Shown here one piece after another: positions 45,285 to 53,108 of a stretch of 64,000 bases of DNA. Source of the DNA: Candidatus Latescibacterota bacterium (GTDB lineage: Bacteria > Latescibacterota > UBA2968 > UBA8231); the NCBI GenBank assembly GCA_022827835.1, contig JAJEIO010000029.1, positions 186,001-250,000 of the forward strand, in the 5' to 3' direction. Position 1 is the stretch's first letter. Every line of letters begins with the position of its first letter. The notes beneath the pieces were generated by a model. It saw only the letters and a program-made list of their open reading frames with translations. It had not been told where the DNA came from and made no database searches. Made by a program: the position numbers and the translations under genes.

Positions 45285-47852
45285 ATGGTCAGCGGGAAGT
45301 GCGCACTCGCGCTAGGTTTGGGGCTTGGGTTGTGGGGGTTGGTTGGGGCGCAGAATCACGCCCTGCGGTCCGACCACGTGATCGTGAATACCCAACGCCA
45401 CTGGGATAATTGGGCTTTTGTCGAGGGGACGCTGGATGTCTCCGCTAGCGGGGAGGTTGTTCCAGCTTTCGTGCCCAAAGACCACAACGCCGTAACGGAT
45501 ATTGTCCAGCACCTGCAGCGCCTCGCCGATAACGCGACTATCCTCGACGCGATCGAAGCCGGTTCCAACAAGGCGGCGGTCGCCAACCTCTTCGACGGCG
45601 ACGAAACGACCTATTGGGAGCCAGACCCCGACAGCCCATTGCGGGACTGGTGGATCCAGGTCGATATGGGACGATTGATCAATGCCACGCGAGTCGGGTT
45701 GCAATTCGTGCCCGAGGGACAGGGCGATCCCTTTTTGCAGTTCGCGGTGCTGACGGCCGACAACGCCGATCAGGGCAACAAGATAGCGGGCAAGGTGCCC
45801 ATGCACTTGGTGTACCGGACGCCAAGCGACAACAAAAACCAGCGCGAGTTCGAGTTCGACCTCAATCGAGGGGAGTTGATTGACCCCACGCCTGGCGTGG
45901 ATTTTGCGGGCGATATGGTGCGCTTCGTGCAAGTCGTGGTCACCGAAAGCGATGGCACGCGTGCCGTCGAAGTGTCGGCGGAAGAATACGAGGCGTTAGC
46001 CAGCCGCGACAAGGGAGACGTGGTCTTCTACAAGCAAGTGGGAGTGGGGGAAGTAGAGGTCGAGGCGGCGATCTACGAGGCGATTGACTCGCAATTGCGC
46101 GGCCCAGTGCGCTATTATCGGCGGGAGCGACCGCGCTTGGCCGAGTTGGCCGTCTATGAGGTGGGCAGGAACATTTCGCAGGGGATGATCCTAGACCGCA
46201 ACGGCAGTGCCGAAAGTTCTCACGATGGATCTGTGGGCAACCTGGTAGATGGGGAAGGCACCTATCTGACTTTCAATCTCAAAGCCTTTCAGACGGGAAA
46301 CGTGGAATTCGGCGAGCGCTTTCTGGAGTTCGATCTAGGCGCTTCCTACTGGCTCGACACTGTGCAGCTATGGTACAGCCTCAGCGTTGCTGGCGGCCGG
46401 CTGGCTGGAGCCAGTTTTCACCGCTACGCAATCCAGACTTCGGACGGCACTCCCGCCCCAGGCGGCGGGCGGCTGTGGAGGGTGCCCGCACAGGTCCGCG
46501 GTTTGGGTACGGCGTATGAAGTCAATACTTTCCAGCCGACGCCGGCTCGCTTTGTGCGCATAGCCTATCCCTTTTCTAGCAGCGAGTCGGGCCGGGAGGG
46601 AAATAAAGCGCGCGTCCGAGAAGTGCAGATCTACGGCGAAGGGCACCATCCCGAGGTGGAACTGGAGTCGGGGTTGATTCCGTTGCAGGGGGCCAAGAAC
46701 CTAGTGTCGATCGAATGGGAGGCGGACACGCCCCCGGGTACGTCTGTGCAAATCCAGACCCGCACTGGCAATGAGGTCTCCGAAGCGTACCGGTACTACG
46801 ACAGCGGCGGCGCGGAAGTCTCGGAGGGCAAATACGCGAAGCTAGGTTTTTTCAAAAAGGGCCGAATCGACACTCTGCAGGTGGCCGGATCCGACTGGAG
46901 CAACTGGAGTGCGCCCTACGCGCGTTCCGGCGACCCGATTGCCTCGCCCAGCCCGCGCCAATACCTGACCTTGCGCGCCCGCTTGACGACCTCAGATCCC
47001 ATGCACGCCGCCAGCCTGCACTCCATTCGTTTGAACTTTAATCCTCCGGTGGCGAAACAACTGCAAGGCGAACTGGATATTGGAATTTTTGAGCGCTTGG
47101 GCGCGCCGCAGGAGGTGTCACTATTCGTCAAGCCGACCTTCGCGTCGCAGGATTTGGGCTTTGACGAGATATTGGTGCGCACGCCGCCAGATATGTCGCT
47201 CGAATTCGGCGCGTTGCGCTTGGGCAGCGCGGCGCAGTGGGAAAGCGGCCAAGCCGAAGAACTGGCCGATGTGCAGGTGGTGGAGACTCGCTCCGATTCG
47301 CTCTGGTTGCGCCTCGACCAGTTGGTAAAGCAGGGCGGACAGGTTGATCTAGTTGAGGTGCAGTTTACGACGGCCCTGTTTTCCCCTGGGGCAGTGCTCC
47401 AAGCGGCGCTGGGCAATTCGTCGTTGGCCAACTCGTGGCAACAGGTTGACCCGGCGGACGTGACCGAACTGGCCCAGAGTCAGGGGCTGCAAATTCTCGC
47501 TTCGGTGCAGGACAACAACGTGCTCGGCGACCTAGGCATTCAGCCGGAGGTAGTGACGCCCAACGGCGACGGAGTCAACGACGCGCTAACTATTGATTTT
47601 ACTGTGCGTCGGTTGAGTGGTACGCGTCCCGTCAACGTGCGGATTTACGACTTGGGCGGGCGGCTGGTGCGTCGCCTCGATACCCAAAAGCCCCTAGTGG
47701 CAGGGGAATACGTGCTCGACTGGGTAGTCGATGACGAGCAGGGGCAACTGGTGCCGCCCGGAATTTACATTTTGCGCATCGACGTCGATGCGGATTCGGA
47801 TCGCGACGTGCGGCAAACGGGTGTGCAGCGCCTGCTGCATGTGGTGTATTGA
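45285..47852 (+). CDS. Secreted surface protein, second FlgD-tailed paralogue
   Basis: 855-residue exported protein. The short signal peptide reads ALALGLGLGLWGLVGAQ. A discoidin-like domain contains NLFDGDETTYWEPDPDSPLRD, WIQVDMGRLINATRVGLQFV and a second copy around LVDGEGTYLTFNL. The shared beta-rich region includes VSIEWEADTPPGTSVQIQTRTG. A cohesin-like repeat is followed by the C-terminal module (about 755-855) opening VVTPNGDGVNDALTIDFTV and closing VPPGIYILRIDVDADSD. The longest of the three paralogues. It starts 26 bases after its predecessor's stop and overlaps nothing. Probable cell-surface structural or binding role. Confidence 0.78.
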   Translation: MVSGKCALALGLGLGLWGLVGAQNHALRSDHVIVNTQRHWDNWAFVEGTLDVSASGEVVPAFVPKDHNAVTDIVQHLQRLADNATILDAIEAGSNKAAVANLFDGDETTYWEPDPDSPLRDWWIQVDMGRLINATRVGLQFVPEGQGDPFLQFAVLTADNADQGNKIAGKVPMHLVYRTPSDNKNQREFEFDLNRGELIDPTPGVDFAGDMVRFVQVVVTESDGTRAVEVSAEEYEALASRDKGDVVFYKQVGVGEVEVEAAIYEAIDSQLRGPVRYYRRERPRLAELAVYEVGRNISQGMILDRNGSAESSHDGSVGNLVDGEGTYLTFNLKAFQTGNVEFGERFLEFDLGASYWLDTVQLWYSLSVAGGRLAGASFHRYAIQTSDGTPAPGGGRLWRVPAQVRGLGTAYEVNTFQPTPARFVRIAYPFSSSESGREGNKARVREVQIYGEGHHPEVELESGLIPLQGAKNLVSIEWEADTPPGTSVQIQTRTGNEVSEAYRYYDSGGAEVSEGKYAKLGFFKKGRIDTLQVAGSDWSNWSAPYARSGDPIASPSPRQYLTLRARLTTSDPMHAASLHSIRLNFNPPVAKQLQGELDIGIFERLGAPQEVSLFVKPTFASQDLGFDEILVRTPPDMSLEFGALRLGSAAQWESGQAEELADVQVVETRSDSLWLRLDQLVKQGGQVDLVEVQFTTALFSPGAVLQAALGNSSLANSWQQVDPADVTELAQSQGLQILASVQDNNVLGDLGIQPEVVTPNGDGVNDALTIDFTVRRLSGTRPVNVRIYDLGGRLVRRLDTQKPLVAGEYVLDWVVDDEQGQLVPPGIYILRIDVDADSDRDVRQTGVQRLLHVVY

Positions 47853-47874
47853 CCATATAGGAAGAGAGTCGGCT

Positions 47875-50073
47875 GTGTTGTATCCGCGTGCGAAGGCGCT
47901 GGTGCTGGTATTGTTGGCGGTGCAGAATCTAGGGGCGGAGCGCCGCGCGATTATCATGGGCGGCGAGGACGGTTTGGAGTGGGCGAGCGGCGGCGGGACT
48001 ATCGCGGCTTTGATACAAACCAGTCCGACCGAGATTGAGGTTAGCAACACTCCAGGCAATGTGCTCGAATTTGATGCTGGCGACCGAGCGGGCTGGCTGT
48101 CGCCGCAACAGGCGGATGAGACCGTAAATATCGCCTTGGGTCTCCTCGACCGCGGCGGGCGTCTCGGCGCGCCGACTATTTTGTCGCAGGTCATAAAAGA
48201 CCAGCTAATTTTTATGATCGACGACGATCCCACGACCGCCTTTGAGCGCAAGACGGCTCGTGGGGGAAGCCAGGTCAACTCGCTCGGAGTAATCATGGAT
48301 TTCGATCTCGGCGCGCGGTTCGGCGTCGAGCGAATCCAGTTTTTCCCCCGCAACGCACACCCCGATTTTCTCGCCCCGGATTTCCCATTCCAGAACGATT
48401 TCCTGCGCGGCTTTGAACTGCTGCTCAACGACGGCAGCGAAGAAACGCAGGTGGCCAATCAGCCGGTGCTGACCACTGTCGAACTGGAGACGGAAAACGA
48501 AGAGCCGGTCGTCGAACTGACCATCCCGCCGCAATACGTCCGCTATATCCGCCTGAAATCGCAGACCACCGTGGGGTTTGAGGTTGCGGAATTCCGCGTG
48601 TTTGGCTCCGGGTTTGTGCCCCGCGCCGACTACCTTTCCAACATTTTCGATTTTGGCGAGGAATTGGCGCTGTGGGGACGCATCCGCTGGGAGGAGGAGC
48701 ACTTCGGGTCCGAGCGCCTGTCGCGCTTGCTGATCAGTTCGCGCAGCGGCTGGGACGACACGCCATTGGAATTCACCCGCCAGCATCCAGACAGCGGGGA
48801 GGAGGTGCCGTGGCGGGAAGGCGCGGTTGCGACTACGGCGACAGGCGATGCGGTTGACTTGGACGCGATTGACGATGTTGAAGAAGCCCTCGACCTGTTC
48901 AACGCCCTGCCTATTGATGAGCGCAATCAGGTGGCGTTGACGCAGGACGAGTACGACGATTTGAGAAGTTCGGATAAGGGCGACGTGCGCGACGACTTAG
49001 TCGCTTGGAGCCGCTGGTCACCGCCGTATAAGCTAACTGCGGGCGCTGTAAACGCCGCCAACATCGGCGATGATGAGTTGGGCGTACCCATCCTGTCGCC
49101 CGGTCCGCGCCGCTATTTCCAGTTGAAGGCCGAGTTCACCAGCCAGGACTTGGAAGCCGCCCGCGCTCTGGGTGGGCTCGCCTTTACGGTATCCAACCCG
49201 CCACTGACGGAGCGGATCATCAGTGAGGTCGTCCCGCGCCAAGTTGAGCTGGGCGTGCCGGTGTCGTTCACGTATGCCGTCCTGCCGACCAAGATGCGTC
49301 AGGGCGTGGATTTGGGGTTCGATGTGTTTGAGATCGCCACGCCCGTGCGCTCTGAAGAGGTTGAGACTATCGAGGTAGTGCACGCCGACGGCCAGGTGCA
49401 AACGGCGGATTTTACTGGCGTGGACTTGACTAATCTGCCCGTGCAAGACGACAGCGGCCTCTTTGCCGTAGAGTCGGTGACTGAGCGACATTTGCGGGTG
49501 CGCTTTCCCGCAATCACGGAAAGCGATTTGGCCGCGGGCCGCGCGGCGCTGGTCAAAATCCGCTTCAAGTGCCGCGTGCTGAGGTTTGGCACGACCTTTA
49601 CTGGAACGGCTTGGAACAGCGCTACCGACGATCTTGGCCAGCGGGTTATCGGCGGCAATGCGGCCGATTTGGGGGCGGCGGACGACGACCTAATACCCAT
49701 TGGGGCCGCGGACTCGAACGACTTAGCGGTAAGAGTGCCGTTGGCGGGTGGCCGTCTGATGATTAATGTCGCAGCCCAACCGCGTGTCTTCAGTCCCAAT
49801 GGAGATGGAATCAATGACGAAACGCGGATACACTGTGACTTGGTGCGGTTGGTCGATGCTGCGCCGCTTACGGTGCGTGTGTTCGATTTAGCCGGATACC
49901 GCGTCCGCACGCTCTTTGCGGGTGAGCAAGGCGGCGGGAGTTTTTCCGCGCAGTGGGACGGTACGAATGCTGCCGGGCAACAGATGCCTCCGGGTATCTA
50001 CCTCTTCCGCGTCGATTTGGCCACCGATGCCAAGGAGGAAGGGGCCGTGGGTATCGTCGAGATGGTTTATTAG
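47875..50073 (+). CDS. Secreted surface protein, third FlgD-tailed paralogue
   Basis: 732-residue exported protein. A weak signal peptide reads VLYPRAKALVLVLLAVQNLGA. The discoidin-like region has IDDDPTTAFERKTARG, IMDFDLGARFGVERIQFFPR and VGFEVAEFRVFGSGFVPRADYL. The beta-rich region contains GRIRWEEEHFGSERLSRLLI. The C-terminal module (about 638-732) opens FSPNGDGINDETRIHCDLV and closes QMPPGIYLFRVDLATDAKEE. GTG 47875 is preceded by AGGAAGAGAG at 47859-47868; the upstream open frame back to 47731 overlaps the previous gene and is not used. Same architecture as the two preceding proteins. Confidence 0.78.
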   Translation: MLYPRAKALVLVLLAVQNLGAERRAIIMGGEDGLEWASGGGTIAALIQTSPTEIEVSNTPGNVLEFDAGDRAGWLSPQQADETVNIALGLLDRGGRLGAPTILSQVIKDQLIFMIDDDPTTAFERKTARGGSQVNSLGVIMDFDLGARFGVERIQFFPRNAHPDFLAPDFPFQNDFLRGFELLLNDGSEETQVANQPVLTTVELETENEEPVVELTIPPQYVRYIRLKSQTTVGFEVAEFRVFGSGFVPRADYLSNIFDFGEELALWGRIRWEEEHFGSERLSRLLISSRSGWDDTPLEFTRQHPDSGEEVPWREGAVATTATGDAVDLDAIDDVEEALDLFNALPIDERNQVALTQDEYDDLRSSDKGDVRDDLVAWSRWSPPYKLTAGAVNAANIGDDELGVPILSPGPRRYFQLKAEFTSQDLEAARALGGLAFTVSNPPLTERIISEVVPRQVELGVPVSFTYAVLPTKMRQGVDLGFDVFEIATPVRSEEVETIEVVHADGQVQTADFTGVDLTNLPVQDDSGLFAVESVTERHLRVRFPAITESDLAAGRAALVKIRFKCRVLRFGTTFTGTAWNSATDDLGQRVIGGNAADLGAADDDLIPIGAADSNDLAVRVPLAGGRLMINVAAQPRVFSPNGDGINDETRIHCDLVRLVDAAPLTVRVFDLAGYRVRTLFAGEQGGGSFSAQWDGTNAAGQQMPPGIYLFRVDLATDAKEEGAVGIVEMVY

Positions 50074-50101
50074 GTAACCCCTGATTTCCTTTGGGAGCTG
50101 G

Positions 50102-50329
50102 ATGATGAATCATACTAAAGAAAACCCATCATACGTTGACCCCTTGGTTGACGAAGTGCGTAATGTGCGCAAGGCAATCTCTGAGATGTTTGACCATGAT
50201 GTTGATAAATTATGTGATTATTTTCAGCACATTGAGCAACAGCATCAAGAGCGGGTCGTCAAGTTAGGACAGGGCCTTCTGGCGTCTGACGGGGAAGAAG
50301 TGAGGGAGGAATTTGATGGGCAGAACTAG
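50102..50329 (+). CDS. Small conserved protein, antitoxin-like (DPLVDEVRxVR motif)
   Basis: 75-residue acidic protein with DPLVDEVRNVRKAISEMFDHDVDKLCDYF, split here as DPLVDEVRNVRKAISEMF and DHDVDKLCDYF. The pattern DPxVxEVRxxR...xxDxxxxxxxxxxxE occurs in small proteins often found beside or inside toxin-antitoxin pairs in cyanobacteria and related bacteria. No toxin gene adjoins. It sits between two surface-protein genes. Its last 14 bases overlap the start of the next gene, so translation of the two may be coupled. Function unknown. Confidence 0.6.
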   Translation: MMNHTKENPSYVDPLVDEVRNVRKAISEMFDHDVDKLCDYFQHIEQQHQERVVKLGQGLLASDGEEVREEFDGQN

Positions 50330-53108
50330 GGGGATACCCGCGTGGCTGGTCCTCTTTGCACTGGTATTGCCGGCGACCGGGGCGACCGGCCAGTCGCTGG
50401 ATCGTCGTTTCGGAACCCAGCGCGGTGCCCAACCCACCTTTGAGCCGCGCGGCCCGGGCGTCCTCTTCGATGCGCTCGACCCGGCGCTCAAGAAATGGTA
50501 CGTGCCGCAAGAGCTATACGTCGATTATGGCTTTCGCCAGTGGGAGTACTCGAACTACGCCAGAGACCTGTACCAGCGCTACGTCAACACCAACCGCCAG
50601 GGCGGGCCGTTTTACGATTTGTACGGGAATTACCAGACTTGGGGCTGGCTGGTTTTTGACTGGAACCAGACGCAACCGGGTCAGTTTGGTTCGTCGATAT
50701 ACAAAGACCCTAGGTTCAATTCGTGGTTCAACGCCGTTACGGTCTCTGCTGATTCGCGCGATCAGTATTACTTGGCGATAACCATCGGCGAACGCATCCG
50801 CACCGCCCTGACCCCACTGACTTTTTCAAAGCCGCGTTTCAACGGCATCCAGATGGACTTCGCCGCGGACAAATACGAGGCGACGCTGTTGTTTTCCCGC
50901 GCCAGCGAGGCGATCCTCGGCACCACCCCTGCACTCCAGCCCAGCACCTCGACCAACGCGACCAATATGATGGGAGGACGGGCCACGGCGCAGGTGGGGG
51001 ATTTTGTCAAGGTCGGCGCGACTATGGTCAATGCCCACCATTCGCAGACGCTGGCCGAGGCATTTGAACGCAATCCGTTCATCGGCACCTTGGGGGCCGG
51101 ACAAGGCAGCGACCCGATTCGGGTCCTCGCTGTGGTGCTGAGCGACGATTCGCCGGAGGACGGCCAAGGCGGTGCCGCGTTGTTTGCCCACGACATCATC
51201 ATTACCGCCGAGGATTTTGACACCAAGAAGCGCACGAAATTCCGCTTGCGGGAGGTGGTAGCTGATCCGACCAAATGGCCGGTGATTACCGGCGGCTTCC
51301 CACGAGAGGGTTTTTTGGCCGCCGATGGCGAAGAACAGATCGTCATCAACTACGACTTCACCGACTTGGCGTACATTGGCCCACGGCCGACTGAGATCGT
51401 CGATATCCAGTTCGATCTCGTGGTGGCCAACGACTACAAGATCCAGGTTTGGTCCGATCGCCAGATCGGGCGCGGCAGCTTGCCCAGCCCGCCGCTTACG
51501 GGTTTGGACTTGGCGCAAGCGGGTGCCGTGCTGTTCGATGTCCGCAGCGCCGCAGGCAATGTAACGGACAATTCAAATCAGCAGCGCGTCGTCTTTGACT
51601 ACGGACTGCCATCGGCCAACATGGTGTTCGGATTTACCATGGAAGTGTTGCAGTTGATGGGCTTTGACGCCTATGCTGAGTACGACATTAATCGCGACTA
51701 CACCCAGTATCCCAACCTCACGCTCGCCAACGCGGACCGCAACCTGCGCACCCACGCCCGCGACGCCGCAGCTTGGATGATCAACGTTTCCAAGCAAGCC
51801 TATCCGTTTTTCTTGTTCGGCGAGGCCTTCAGCATGGATCCCGACTACTCGACGACGGCGTATATCGTCGATTCGGGCGGCAACGTGTACTACGACGACG
51901 AACGCACCTCCATGTATGAGTTTGTCGATGATAACGACGACCAAGACCGCACGCCCGATTGGACCCGCTGGGGCCAAGGCGGCCCCGATGCGATTGTCTT
52001 CCCCGGCTGGGACGAAAACAACGACTTCGTCTCGGATTTCAACCAAAATGACAATATCTCGCTGAGCAATCGCATCCCGGACTACGAAGAGCCGTTTTTC
52101 CGCTACAACGTCGATCGGCCAGAATTCCTCTTTGGCATCGACCTCAACAACAACAACTGGATCGATCGGTTTGAAAACGACGACTTGCCCGACTACCCCT
52201 ACCGCCGCAACCACCGGGGCTACAACATCTACGTTGGCCAACACCTGACGCCGGAGGCGCGATTGACGGTGGGGCGACTGCGCGAAGACGAGCTATCCTC
52301 CAACCGCCGCAGCCACGCGACCTACGGCGTTTTCACGTACGACCGCGACCACCCGCAATGGGGCCGCTTGCGGTTTTTCAATTTGCTGAAAAAGGTCGCC
52401 GACAATATCCCCGACGTTCGCCGCGAGCCGACGCTCTACCTGCAAACAATCTCGCTAGCCCTTGTCGAGGACATCCTGCCGGCCAGAGACACCTGGGTCA
52501 ATGACAGCTACGTGCAATTCGATTACGAACCGCTCAAAAAGCTGAATGTGATCAACAAATTCAAATACAGCCTCTTCAGCCAGCGCGGTCAGGCGTTCAA
52601 AAGCGGCGATGCGCCCATCCTCAATGAAAGCACGCAGTTTGTGGGTTTGATCAATAAGGCGGATTACACCCGCAAAATTGGCCAGTTTGTGCTGCAACCC
52701 AAGGTGAAAAGCGAATATCTCAATCAGACGGCCTTTTTACAGGCCGATCCCGACCGCAAGGAGTGGATGGGGATTGGCATTTTGCAGGCGCGGCTGCCGG
52801 TGTTGAACAACTCCTTCCTCGAAAGCGGAGTGGAGTATTCGGTTTTCCGCGAGTTGGTCTTGGACGAAGACGCCTTGCTGGACGATGGTCCGACCCAAGA
52901 CACGGGCGATTTCCGCAACTTGGTCTTGGCCGTGCAGTGGACGACCCTTGGACACTATCTCGGCTACAAGCTCACCACTCAGTTTGGCGTTAGCTATACC
53001 AAGCGGTGGGACGAGGCCGTGGTGTTGAGTGCCGAGGGCCTTGTGAAGCAGAGCGAGAGCCGCTCCTTTGGCACGAGCTTTATCTCGGTGTACGCTGGCG
53101 TAGAATGA
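50316..53108 (+). CDS. Putative outer-membrane beta-barrel protein, first of a tandem paralogous pair
   Basis: 930-residue exported protein with signal peptide (AWLVLFALVLPATGATGQ). The N-terminal segment WYVPQELYVDYGFRQWEYSNY is followed by long runs of alternating beta strands rich in aromatic residues. Acidic segments FPGWDENNDFVSDFNQND and GIDLNNNNWIDRFENDDLPD lie near two thirds of the length. The end is KKLNVINKFKYSLFSQRG...YAGVE-like strands. The next gene is a clear paralogue with the same landmarks. ATG 50316 with GAGGGAGGA at 50302-50310. I do not recognise the family; an outer-membrane barrel is inferred from composition and ending. Confidence 0.7.
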   Translation: MGRTRGIPAWLVLFALVLPATGATGQSLDRRFGTQRGAQPTFEPRGPGVLFDALDPALKKWYVPQELYVDYGFRQWEYSNYARDLYQRYVNTNRQGGPFYDLYGNYQTWGWLVFDWNQTQPGQFGSSIYKDPRFNSWFNAVTVSADSRDQYYLAITIGERIRTALTPLTFSKPRFNGIQMDFAADKYEATLLFSRASEAILGTTPALQPSTSTNATNMMGGRATAQVGDFVKVGATMVNAHHSQTLAEAFERNPFIGTLGAGQGSDPIRVLAVVLSDDSPEDGQGGAALFAHDIIITAEDFDTKKRTKFRLREVVADPTKWPVITGGFPREGFLAADGEEQIVINYDFTDLAYIGPRPTEIVDIQFDLVVANDYKIQVWSDRQIGRGSLPSPPLTGLDLAQAGAVLFDVRSAAGNVTDNSNQQRVVFDYGLPSANMVFGFTMEVLQLMGFDAYAEYDINRDYTQYPNLTLANADRNLRTHARDAAAWMINVSKQAYPFFLFGEAFSMDPDYSTTAYIVDSGGNVYYDDERTSMYEFVDDNDDQDRTPDWTRWGQGGPDAIVFPGWDENNDFVSDFNQNDNISLSNRIPDYEEPFFRYNVDRPEFLFGIDLNNNNWIDRFENDDLPDYPYRRNHRGYNIYVGQHLTPEARLTVGRLREDELSSNRRSHATYGVFTYDRDHPQWGRLRFFNLLKKVADNIPDVRREPTLYLQTISLALVEDILPARDTWVNDSYVQFDYEPLKKLNVINKFKYSLFSQRGQAFKSGDAPILNESTQFVGLINKADYTRKIGQFVLQPKVKSEYLNQTAFLQADPDRKEWMGIGILQARLPVLNNSFLESGVEYSVFRELVLDEDALLDDGPTQDTGDFRNLVLAVQWTTLGHYLGYKLTTQFGVSYTKRWDEAVVLSAEGLVKQSESRSFGTSFISVYAGVE

